Of a stretch of DNA of 20,111 nucleotides, positions 1-4,521 are shown piece after piece. How positions within the stretch are numbered: position 1 is the stretch's first letter; the number at the start of each line of letters is the position of its first letter. A program made the translations under genes and the position numbers. The stretch is taken from IMG/VR virus record IMGVR_UViG_3300020195_000188, positions 1-20,111 of that record; one strand, given 5' to 3'. Source of the stretch: a virus. The notes under the pieces are model-generated. The model made no database searches. It was given only the letters and a program-made list of their open reading frames with translations, and was not told the origin of the DNA.

Positions 1-44
1 GATCAAGCTGCAGGATAAGAAGTGATAGCGCACGTGCCGCGTGA
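1..44 (+). CDS. 3' end of an upstream gene (partial, frame uncertain)
   Basis: The first bases must hold the end of a gene that starts outside the window. Two frames are possible. One stops at TGA 23-25 after IKLQDKK. The other stops at TGA 42-44 and would overlap the next start as GTGA, the same 4-base overlap style used by most neighbours (ATGA or TTGA). The fragment is too short to assign a product or choose between the frames. Confidence 0.25.
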   Translation, partial: SSCRIRSDSARAA

Positions 45-358
45 CTAAACGAATTGTCGCAAGCCTTGGAGATGATGCGCAGCACTTTGGCGCAGGAGAT
101 GGCCATGGTTACGGCCACGGCTTCGGCGGCTACGGCTACCGCGACGGCAATGGCAGCGGCACTGGTAGCGGCTACGGCTACCGCAACGGCGCCGGCACTG
201 GCACTGGCGGGGGCTACGGCAACGGCTACGGCGGCAGCAGCACATGCAGCGGCTACGGCAGGGGCTGCGGCTACAACGGCTTCAGTGACGGCGATGGCTA
301 CGGCGGCGGCGGCTACAGCTACAGCTACGGCCACGATGGCAGCGGCACCGGGTACTAA
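41..358 (+). CDS. Glycine-rich low-complexity protein, copy 1
   Basis: This is a 105-residue protein of unknown function with a GTG start. The first ten residues (MTKRIVASLG) form a conserved non-repetitive head that matches the head of the next gene, which fixes the start although no good ribosome site precedes it. From about residue 16 the chain is Gly with Tyr, Ser, Thr, Asp, Asn and His in patterns such as GYGYRDGNGSG. 41 of 105 residues are Gly, and there are two Cys near residues 69 and 76. No signal peptide or membrane segment is seen. The DNA is a degenerate GGCTACGGC-type repeat. The stop lies one base before the ATG of the paralogue, so the two are probably translated together. Gly/Tyr-rich chains of this kind are usually disordered or adhesive, but that role is inference only. 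Confidence 0.75.
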   Translation: MTKRIVASLGDDAQHFGAGDGHGYGHGFGGYGYRDGNGSGTGSGYGYRNGAGTGTGGGYGNGYGGSSTCSGYGRGCGYNGFSDGDGYGGGGYSYSYGHDGSGTGY

Positions 359-598
359 AATGCGTAAACGAATAGTAGCAAGCCTAGGAGATGAATCACA
401 TCACGTAGGTATAGGAGACGGCTTCGGTGGTGGTGATGGTTTCCTTGTAGGCAATGGCCACGGCGATGGACACGGCATCTACAGCGACGGCTTCGGCAGC
501 GGCAATGGTGACGGCGGCCACGGCGGATCGGGAAAGGGCTACGGCATGGGCTACGGCTACGGCTTCAGTCAAGGCGATGGCGATGGCATCGGATACTA
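103..598 (+). repeat. Low-complexity GGC-TAC / GGC-NNC repeat tract
   Basis: Both glycine-rich genes consist of imperfect 6-9 base units (GGCTACGGC, GGCACTGG, GGCGATGGC). The tract is broken only by the conserved head of the second gene at about 356-420. Such tracts expand and contract by slippage. This one also keeps a second frame open as an Ala/Thr-rich shadow. Confidence 0.7.
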
Positions 599-599
599 A
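360..599 (+). CDS. Glycine-rich low-complexity protein, copy 2
   Basis: This is a 79-residue paralogue of the preceding gene. It begins MRKRIVASLGDESHHVG, aligning with MTKRIVASLGDDAQHFG, and is again about 39% Gly with GDG, GHG and GYG units (31 Gly). The ATG at 360 follows the upstream TAA by one base. The frame is also open further upstream, into an Ala/Thr-rich sequence that is the shadow of the copy 1 repeat, so the conserved MRKRIVASLG head is the right start. It has no Cys and ends in GIGY, where copy 1 ends in GTGY. The conserved head with a variable-length repeat body suggests duplication followed by repeat slippage. Function unknown. Confidence 0.75.
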   Translation: MRKRIVASLGDESHHVGIGDGFGGGDGFLVGNGHGDGHGIYSDGFGSGNGDGGHGGSGKGYGMGYGYGFSQGDGDGIGY

Positions 600-619
600 A
601 CAAACAAACGGAGAAGAAA

Positions 620-658
620 ATGGAAACTAAAGCTAACGTGTTGAGTACTCGTGTATGA
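620..658 (+). CDS. 12-residue leader peptide
   Basis: A mini-gene encoding METKANVLSTRV starts at ATG 620, seven bases after a clear GGAGAA ribosome site (610-615). Its TGA overlaps the ATG of the next gene (ATGA, 655-658). The next gene has no obvious ribosome site of its own outside this mini-gene, so translation of the leader may bring ribosomes to it. The peptide has no run of a single amino acid typical of an attenuator. Translational coupling is inferred from the overlap and the position of the ribosome site. Confidence 0.5.
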   Translation: METKANVLSTRV

Positions 659-951
659 GTAGCTTCAATGTTTACGACTACCTTCTAATAGCTACAAACA
701 TTGCAATGCTACTCATGCTCGTGTTGTGTCCGACCGGGAGAGACTTCGATCTTTCCCCTTACTTTCTAATACTTACAGGTAGTGCAATGCTACTCATGCT
801 CACGTCATGTACGACGCAAACAATTATTGATGGTGACGATGGCCAGCGCGATCGATGGTCCGTTAAAACGAGGATCAACGCTAACCCATCTGCTATGCAT
901 GATTGCCCTTCTCGCGATTTTTTAAAGTGTAGAGAGAATGGGAAACAATGA
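655..951 (+). CDS. Small membrane protein with an internal duplication
   Basis: This is a 98-residue protein of unknown function. It has two hydrophobic segments (about 7-26 and 35-52) followed by a polar tail with two further Cys (84, 92). The segments are copies of each other: LLIATNIAMLLMLVLC and FLILTGSAMLLMLTSC, encoded by 47-base repeats at 683-729 and 764-810. Each copy ends in Cys preceded by Leu three residues earlier, and the second (LTSC) fits a lipobox. It could be a two-pass membrane protein or, if translation began internally near 785, a very short lipoprotein. It overlaps the leader peptide and the next gene by ATGA. Holin or superinfection-exclusion roles are possible for small phage membrane proteins but nothing specific supports them. 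Confidence 0.6.
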   Translation: MSSFNVYDYLLIATNIAMLLMLVLCPTGRDFDLSPYFLILTGSAMLLMLTSCTTQTIIDGDDGQRDRWSVKTRINANPSAMHDCPSRDFLKCRENGKQ

Positions 952-1448
952 GCGAATTAAAACCAACTCGTGAATTGTACCGGGAAAATTATCGCGGCAT
1001 AAATATAGAAGTGTCCCGGCACTGGGGTGGGCCTTCGAGCCACTTCAAAGAAGTGTGGTGTTTCTACCTCCACCTTTTAGTAGAGCAGTTTCCCGAGCGA
1101 TACCACGCTGATCTATGGCGGCCCGCCATCAATTTAGAATACGGCAGTGTAGTACAGCCATATGCTGAATGCCTGCAATCTTTGGATTGGTATAGCGGTA
1201 TGACATTCTACTCCAGAAATACTGCGCCGGATGGGCCATTCCGATCGATCAAAGCAGGATGCGACTATCAACACCTATGGGACGAGGGCAAGATATGGAC
1301 CGCAGACCGCGTCATGCATGATGCAAGAGAATGCGTTGACTCGCTCTGGAGGCAATTCCCAGAATTACGGACTGCGGATGTGTTGTGGAAGGAATACTAT
1401 GCGCCATTTCATGCCGCGATGAATGCCAAAGAAGTGGAGAAGGCATGA
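948..1448 (+). CDS. Conserved-looking phage protein of unknown function, W/Y-rich
   Basis: This protein has 166 residues and starts at ATG 948 within the stop of the previous gene, behind a GGGA-containing ribosome site. It is rich in Trp, Tyr and His with no membrane segment. The pattern is an early YRGINIEVSRHW, then WCFYLHL, a central SLDWYSGMTFYS and a C-terminal helical stretch with VMHDARECVDSLWRQF. This reminds me of small phage proteins that carry a W-x-G-Y strand, a W-x-x-G-F-D-type core and a final helix. That resemblance is from memory and weak. No catalytic motif is evident. It lies in the accessory cassette, so a non-essential or host-facing role is more likely than a structural one. 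Confidence 0.7.
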   Translation: MSELKPTRELYRENYRGINIEVSRHWGGPSSHFKEVWCFYLHLLVEQFPERYHADLWRPAINLEYGSVVQPYAECLQSLDWYSGMTFYSRNTAPDGPFRSIKAGCDYQHLWDEGKIWTADRVMHDARECVDSLWRQFPELRTADVLWKEYYAPFHAAMNAKEVEKA

Positions 1449-1585
1449 CCCACGAAACACGTGAGCGCATTCTAGACGCTACAGTCAACGCACTACTAAT
1501 GCCCACGTTGCTCATCGCATCGCCGTTTCTGCTCGCACTCGCCGTGGTTATCGGTGTGCGTGACATGATCAGGAATGTGAAGTGA
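1445..1585 (+). CDS. 46-residue single-pass membrane protein
   Basis: The ATG at 1445 overlaps the previous stop as ATGA and follows a very strong ribosome site (GGAGAAGG, 1436-1443) that lies inside the upstream gene. This start is better than the earlier in-frame ATG at 1385, which would overlap the upstream gene by 64 bases. The product is a charged N-terminus, one transmembrane segment (about residues 16-38, LLMPTLLIASPFLLALAVVI) and a short Arg/Lys tail. Function unknown. Confidence 0.6.
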   Translation: MTHETRERILDATVNALLMPTLLIASPFLLALAVVIGVRDMIRNVK

Positions 1586-1604
1586 TCAACCAGGAGATGA
1601 AGGC

Positions 1605-1799
1605 ATGAATGACTATGCGGCATTGGAGAAGTTTATATACGACCGTAAAGCATCGGAGATGGAAAACTACAAAGAAGGCCTACGCTTATCTGGGGATAAC
1701 AGCCCTGGTTCTTGCCTGGCTCTAGGTGCAATGGATGCCTATTCACAAGTGCTATTATATATTAGCGAACCATCTGCAGTCGAAGCGACAGAGTCATGA
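1605..1799 (+). CDS. 64-residue acidic protein, paralogue A
   Basis: ATG 1605 follows an AGGAG site (1592-1596) and AAGG closer in. The protein is the same length as the next gene and shares 26 of 64 residues with it, mainly in the C-terminal half: G-x-C-x-A-x-G-A-x-D-A-Y-x-x-V-L-x-Y-I-x-E-P-S and a shared TES end. There are no membrane segments or catalytic motifs. The stop overlaps the ATG of its partner. Function unknown; the alternating N-terminal hydrophobic residues suggest a small helical protein. Confidence 0.65.
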   Translation: MNDYAALEKFIYDRKASEMENYKEGLRLSGDNSPGSCLALGAMDAYSQVLLYISEPSAVEATES

Positions 1800-1990
1800 T
1801 TGACCATGAAGCACTGAAAGCGTTTGTAACTCGTGAGCGGGACCTTGAATGGGAATGCTTCCTGGACTCTAAAGAGTCAGGCGTGAATGGTAACTCGGGC
1901 GCTTGCGTTGCGGTGGGAGCGGTGGACGCTTACAACAAAGTGCTCGCGTATATTGGCGAACCATCCGAAGACGAAGGGACAGAGTCATGA
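1796..1990 (+). CDS. 64-residue acidic protein, paralogue B
   Basis: This is the tandem partner of the preceding gene, joined by an ATGA overlap at 1796. The shared residues cluster after position 35 (G-A-C-V-A-V-G-A-V-D-A-Y), and Cys37 is conserved in both. The junction sequence is also duplicated: GACAGAGTCATGATTGACCA at 1787-1806 and the same with one change at 1978-1997, so the next gene starts in the same context. This points to gene duplication with its translation-coupling signal. Function unknown. Confidence 0.65.
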   Translation: MIDHEALKAFVTRERDLEWECFLDSKESGVNGNSGACVAVGAVDAYNKVLAYIGEPSEDEGTES

Positions 1991-2388
1991 ATGACCAATG
2001 GAAGGAGTTAGAAACGAAAGCCCGCGCAGCGACACCTGGCCCGTGGGCAGCTGTAAGCGATTTGCCGGACTGGGGAGTTGCTACAGAAAATCAGCCGGAC
2101 TTTCACTCTGATCCAATAGTGACTAAAAATAGGCAGTACCGAGCACCTTGGCGCACTAATTTAGGATGCTCAGAGAGAGATGCCAAATACATCGCCGCCG
2201 TGTCACCTGACGTTATTCTGTCCCTCATTGCGAGCGCCAGGGCGTATGAGGTGATGCGGAAAGAGCTAGGTTTTATCGGGCATGAATGTATGCATAGTCA
2301 CGAGAATTGCCCTACGCGGACCGCAATGCAGATTTCAGCACATCGTGCTATCGACGAGGCCGACAAAATCATGAAGGGTGAAACATGA
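1987..2388 (+). CDS. Ead/Ea22-like phage protein
   Basis: This is a 133-residue protein. The ATG at 1987 overlaps the previous stop as ATGA. Residues 12-20 read ARAATPGPW and 65-83 read DAKYIAAVSPDVILSLIAS. This pair of motifs (A-x-A-A-T-P-G-P-W, then a D-A-x-Y-I-A-A-x-x-P segment followed by a helix) is characteristic of the Ead/Ea22-like proteins of lambdoid and related phages, often found in accessory or early regions. The biochemical role of the family is not established. The C-terminus has a His/Cys-rich patch (residues 99-109). The same frame stays open for 31 codons from an ATG at 2401, just after the stop, so this protein may be a shortened version of a longer one. Confidence 0.75.
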   Translation: MNDQWKELETKARAATPGPWAAVSDLPDWGVATENQPDFHSDPIVTKNRQYRAPWRTNLGCSERDAKYIAAVSPDVILSLIASARAYEVMRKELGFIGHECMHSHENCPTRTAMQISAHRAIDEADKIMKGET

Positions 2389-2400
2389 GCACTGACGAAA

Positions 2401-2496
2401 ATGATTAAGGCGGAGCTAGGCCAGGCATACCCAGGCTACATGTCTAACGCCGTGGTGTTCGCGCGCGCAATGCTCACAAGATGGGGTAAGGTATGA
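2401..2496 (+). CDS. Possible 31-residue mini-gene or remnant
   Basis: ATG 2401 opens a 31-residue frame (starting MIKAELGQAYPGYMSNA) in the same frame as the Ead-like gene, separated from that gene's TGA by four codons. There is no good ribosome site. It may be a small gene, or the tail of a longer Ead-like protein cut off by a stop mutation. A 7-codon frame at 2385-2408 also overlaps here. Confidence 0.3.
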   Translation: MIKAELGQAYPGYMSNAVVFARAMLTRWGKV

Positions 2497-2502
2497 CCAA
2501 CT

Positions 2503-2634
2503 ATGAACATTACTGATTTTGAAATCACACTTATTCGGTTATTGATTTATTTTCACGGCTTTAAGCTAATAGTAGAATTTGTTTTTAAACTGTCTAACTT
2601 CTTATACTCGGTCTATAAAAAATTACGTTACTGA
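2503..2634 (+). CDS. Possible 43-residue hydrophobic peptide
   Basis: ATG 2503 opens a 43-residue frame with a central hydrophobic/aromatic segment (LIRLLIYFHGFKLIVEFVF) and a basic Lys/Arg end. Base composition is visibly more AT-rich than the flanking genes. The nearest purine-rich site (TAAGG at 2487-2491) is about 12 bases away, so initiation would be weak. It could be a small membrane peptide or chance. Confidence 0.3.
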   Translation: MNITDFEITLIRLLIYFHGFKLIVEFVFKLSNFLYSVYKKLRY

Positions 2635-2640
2635 TCCTAG

Positions 2641-2660
2641 TGCTACACTTGCACTGCACT
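2641..2660 (+). promoter_or_regulatory. 20-bp repeat copy 1, candidate extended -10 promoter
   Basis: TGCTACACTTGCACTGCACT is identical to 3002-3021. Its start, TGCTACACT, fits an extended -10 element (TG-N-TAnAnT type, hexamer TACACT 2644-2649) with no good -35. Transcription would then start near 2656 and run into the structured region. It could equally be a binding site for a phage regulator. ACTTGCACT (2647-2655) recurs inverted at 2865-2873. Confidence 0.4.
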
Positions 2661-2939
2661 CTTTGAAAATTTGATTGTGGCAGCACTGAAGGAAGTGCGG
2701 GGGAATAAAAAGCACTGACCCCTCCGAACGGCGTGAGAACATACGGCACGCTCGATAGAAGACTGATCGGAGAAATCCGTTCTAGTGCCGGTAAAAATAA
2801 CGTCAGACTATGCGGATAACCGCTGATCCAGCCCGAGAATAACAGCCAAGGTAGGGCCAATGTGAGTGCAAGTCTGACCTCTTAATTTGGGGCTAGAAAT
2901 AAAGGTAGCCGGTATCAAGCCCGGCCCACAATCAATAGA

Positions 2940-2990
2940 AGTGCGATGAGTCGGCTACCACCGGAAACGGAATTGACGGTTCATCGCACT
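2940..2990 (+). repeat. 10-bp perfect inverted repeat
   Basis: AGTGCGATGA at 2940-2949 is the exact reverse complement of 2981-2990, with a 31-base interval. The stem can be lengthened to GAAGT/ACTTC if three bases bulge on the 3' side. It is not followed by a T tract, so it is not a typical terminator. It is the most stable-looking element of the non-coding region before copy 2 of the 20-mer. Confidence 0.55.
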
Positions 2991-3001
2991 ACTTCACGTC
3001 A

Positions 3002-3021
3002 TGCTACACTTGCACTGCACT
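3002..3021 (+). promoter_or_regulatory. 20-bp repeat copy 2, candidate promoter of the regulator gene
   Basis: This is a perfect second copy of the 20-mer, 361 bases downstream of the first. As an extended -10 (TACACT 3005-3010) it would start a transcript near 3017, giving a leader of about 80 bases that contains the strong hairpin 3035-3077 before the HTH gene. The flanking bases differ between the copies, so only these 20 bases are conserved. That suggests selection on a site rather than a larger recent duplication. Confidence 0.4.
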
Positions 3022-3034
3022 AAGCACATGTGCA

Positions 3035-3077
3035 GGAGCGGTGTGTGAAATTTAATTCCGCTGGACCACGCCGCTCC
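3035..3077 (+). promoter_or_regulatory. Leader hairpin upstream of the HTH regulator
   Basis: GGAGCGGTGTG (3035-3045) pairs with CACGCCGCTCC (3067-3077): 11 base pairs with one G-U and a 21-base loop. It ends 19 bases before the ATG at 3097. The 5' arm contains GGAG, so folding hides a ribosome-site-like sequence. It is followed by TTCCC rather than a T run, so a regulatory leader is likelier than a terminator. Confidence 0.5.
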
Positions 3078-3096
3078 TTCCCATACACTCTGAGGA

Positions 3097-3480
3097 ATGG
3101 CAGGCAAACTACGCAGGATAGTATTGAAAGCAACGCTAGATGAACTCTACGCCTGCAACGGCGGTAGAAAACGCGCTGCACAGGCGCTTGGTATCAGTGT
3201 TCGCGCGGTGAGAAATTACATAAACGAGATGAGGCGCGGGGGATACGGGCCAGTGCCGCCCCCACTCCTGCCGCCGAACGCCGGGGGGCGCAAATACACG
3301 CATGAGGTCCCATGCCCGTGCACAGACCAGAAGTGCCAGACACGCGCGGCACTCCATTATAAAATGGCACTAAAAAAGACGAAGGCCATACAGATAAAGC
3401 AGGGCTACTGCGAAAAGTGTGGCCGGTGCAGGCCCATCGCAGGCAAATGCGCCCGCTGCTTCGGCGACGCAACCGCATGA
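3097..3480 (+). CDS. Fis-type HTH plus zinc-ribbon DNA-binding regulator
   Basis: This is a 127-residue protein. Residues 13-45 (TLDELYACNGGRKRAAQALGI and on through VRAVRNYINEM) have the Fis/NtrC C-terminal helix-turn-helix pattern: a helix, N/G-x-R-x-x-A-A-x-x-L-G-I-S, then a recognition helix. A Pro-rich linker (51-60) follows. The C-terminal half is Cys-rich (73, 75, 80, 105, 108, 111, 118, 121), with C-x2-C at 105/108 and 118/121 typical of a zinc ribbon. It probably binds DNA and may control the late genes downstream. The ATG touches its GAGGA site, which is too close. A TTG at 3124 with AGGA five bases before it is an alternative start that keeps the HTH. Its position next to the repeat region suggests it could act on that region. 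Confidence 0.75.
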   Translation: MAGKLRRIVLKATLDELYACNGGRKRAAQALGISVRAVRNYINEMRRGGYGPVPPPLLPPNAGGRKYTHEVPCPCTDQKCQTRAALHYKMALKKTKAIQIKQGYCEKCGRCRPIAGKCARCFGDATA

Positions 3481-3506
3481 TGTATACTTCTACTACAGGG
3501 GAACAC

Positions 3507-3866
3507 ATGGACGACCTGCAAGCCTGGATGCGTAAAGAATTAGAAATACTACATGATGTACGCATAGGGCAGGCAGAGATGCGCGCGCAACAGGTAGAGA
3601 TGCGGCAGAGCCAGACCCAAATGATGGGCGCACAGCAAGAGCTACTGAAAGACCACGAGACACGCATACGCACAGGCGAACGCCTCATGGAGCAATCAAT
3701 GGCCATCCTCACCTCGATCAATCATTTCGTATTGACGCAGGGCAGGGCCAACACAGGATTCGAAGTGCGCCTTGGTAGGTTAGAGAAGACCGCACTCATG
3801 GCGGCAGGCGTAGTCGTAGCAGTGAAGTACGGTGTAGATATCCTCACCGCACTGAACGTGAGGTAG
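3507..3866 (+). CDS. Coiled-coil protein with C-terminal membrane anchor
   Basis: This is a 119-residue protein. ATG 3507 follows a good AGGGGA site. An ATG at 3477 is in frame and overlaps the previous stop, but lacks such a site. Residues 5-70 are a long Gln/Glu/Met/Arg-rich helix, very likely a coiled coil. A second short helix (about 84-95, FEVRLGRLEK) leads into one hydrophobic segment (about 96-112, TALMAAGVVVAVKYGVDIL). The layout, coiled coil then tail anchor, resembles XhlA-like phage membrane proteins and some holin partners, but sequence identity to them is not evident to me. No lysis genes are visible nearby, so a lysis role is unproven. Confidence 0.7.
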   Translation: MDDLQAWMRKELEILHDVRIGQAEMRAQQVEMRQSQTQMMGAQQELLKDHETRIRTGERLMEQSMAILTSINHFVLTQGRANTGFEVRLGRLEKTALMAAGVVVAVKYGVDILTALNVR

Positions 3867-3869
3867 GCA

Positions 3870-3965
3870 GTGAAGCGCCACACAACACAGAGCCTCTGGT
3901 CAATGGCCGCGATGACCGCAGCAATGTGTGCATCCCTACTACTTGCAGCATGGACCTACTCCTAG
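3870..3965 (+). CDS. 31-residue membrane peptide
   Basis: GTG 3870 is preceded by GAGGTAGG (3860-3867), four bases after the previous stop. The product has a basic head (MKRHTTQSLW) and one hydrophobic segment rich in Ala, Met and Leu to the C-terminus. The arrangement right after the coiled-coil membrane protein suggests the two may work together. Function unknown. Confidence 0.5.
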   Translation: MKRHTTQSLWSMAAMTAAMCASLLLAAWTYS

Positions 3966-3980
3966 GTCCCAACGCATTAC

Positions 3981-4016
3981 TTGACCAAAAATTGTAACGC
4001 ACTCACACTCTGTGCG
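3981..4016 (+). promoter_or_regulatory. Weak promoter-like sequence and small hairpin
   Basis: TTGACC (3981-3986) matches a -35 box. The hexamer 17 bases on, CACACT, is a poor -10 but resembles the TACACT of the 20-mer repeats. CGCAC/GTGCG (3998-4002/4012-4016) can form a 5-bp hairpin directly before the GGGGG ribosome site of the next gene. Low certainty. Confidence 0.25.
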
Positions 4017-4027
4017 GGGGTACGGTT

Positions 4028-4231
4028 TTGGATGCACCGGAAGTCGACGGATGGTTTCGCTTCAGTGACCTCACATCACCGCAGCTAGAGCGTATAAGAG
4101 AACGCGCGCGCGTACTGATCGAGCAGAGCGCATACCCAGACCCTATCCTGTGCATTATCGCCGCATACGTAATAGAAGTTAACGAAGAGTACGCAAGACT
4201 TGACGCACACGGTGAGGGGCACACACATTGA
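4028..4231 (+). CDS. 67-residue protein of unknown function
   Basis: The TTG start at 4028 is supported by a GGGGG site (4016-4020) seven bases upstream; no ATG in this frame is available before the conserved-looking part. The protein is acidic and helical (residues 18-35, LERIRERARVLIEQ) with a short hydrophobic stretch (PDPILCIIAAYVIEV) too polar at its ends to be a clear membrane segment. The C-terminus is His-rich (HGEGHTH). Its stop overlaps the TTG of the next gene. Confidence 0.6.
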   Translation: MDAPEVDGWFRFSDLTSPQLERIRERARVLIEQSAYPDPILCIIAAYVIEVNEEYARLDAHGEGHTH

Positions 4232-4521
4232 GTGAAGATAGATTACGCTTAAACATGAACTCGATGCACGACCAAGACACGTACACCGCAGGAGAGAGAA
4301 GGGATCACGAAAGATGCGTGAGACCGCCAGACAGCGACGGCGGAATGCTACCACCCCCTGCAGATGAGAAGCTTGACTATAGAACTGCGCTATATAAGAA
4401 AGCCAAATGCACACACAGGGTAGAAGGCCCTGTCGAGTGCAAGCAATCCCTCACGAATGCCCCACCGAAGAGAGACCGCTGCCTCTGCACATGTCACATC
4501 AAGGGGTATGAGGCGACATGA
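4228..4521 (+). CDS. 97-residue protein with a Cys/His cluster
   Basis: It starts at TTG 4228 in a TTGA overlap with the previous stop, behind GAGGGG (4214-4219). The N-terminal half is polar with no recognisable fold. The C-terminal half has Cys and His spaced as KCTHRVEGPVECKQ and RCLCTCH, which could bind a metal ion. It overlaps the nuclease gene by ATGA at 4518. Function unknown. Its location between the regulator and the DNA nuclease suggests a role in DNA metabolism, as inference only. Confidence 0.6.
   Translation: MSEDRLRLNMNSMHDQDTYTAGERRDHERCVRPPDSDGGMLPPPADEKLDYRTALYKKAKCTHRVEGPVECKQSLTNAPPKRDRCLCTCHIKGYEAT

Larger units (their letters stand above)
2635..3096 (+). ncRNA. Long structured non-coding region (candidate RNA, leader or origin)
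   Basis: This 462-base stretch has no convincing gene on either strand. It holds many inverted repeats: GCGTG/CACGC (2731-2735/2747-2751); a hairpin with GAAA loop (2762-2786, CGGA/TCCG); CGGCAC/GTGCCG (2744-2749/2785-2790); GTCAGAC/GTCTGAC (2802-2808/2872-2878); GCCC/GGGC (2831-2834/2854-2857); GCCGG/CCGGC (2908-2912/2921-2925); GGTAGCCG/CGGCTACC (2904-2911/2952-2959); and AGTGCGATGA/TCATCGCACT (2940-2949/2981-2990). Two perfect 20-bp repeats flank most of it. It does not fit tRNA or tmRNA, and I do not recognise an RNA family. A replication origin or operator region is an alternative. Strand is assumed from the flanking genes. Confidence 0.45.

Noticed and set aside
54-359. A second open frame, Ala/Thr-rich, running through the glycine-rich gene and into the next gene's frame
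   Set aside because: It is the automatic by-product of GGCTACGGC-type repeats (GCT ACG in the other phase). It has no ribosome site, and the paralogue conserves the glycine-rich frame and the KRIVASLGD head, not the Ala/Thr frame. A +1 frameshift joining the two genes is not supported by any slippery sequence.
2594-2860. An 88-codon frame on the minus strand in the non-coding region
   Set aside because: It lacks a convincing ribosome site and family features, it opposes every other gene, and it coincides with RNA-like inverted repeats that better explain the sequence.
2740-2990. Possible group I intron or tmRNA in the non-coding region
   Set aside because: CAGACTA at 2804-2810 and paired GTCAGAC/GTCTGAC recalled a P7-like element, but the other conserved intron core strands are not found in order, no split gene flanks it, and no tRNA-like acceptor or T-loop could be built.
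2946-3023. 25-codon frame starting at ATG 2946
   Set aside because: It has no ribosome site, and it lies across the 10-bp inverted repeat and into the second 20-mer, so it is more likely chance.
3482-3487. TATACT as a -10 promoter box before the coiled-coil gene
   Set aside because: There is no acceptable -35 at the right distance and no TG extension, and the genes are continuous, so a separate promoter is not needed.
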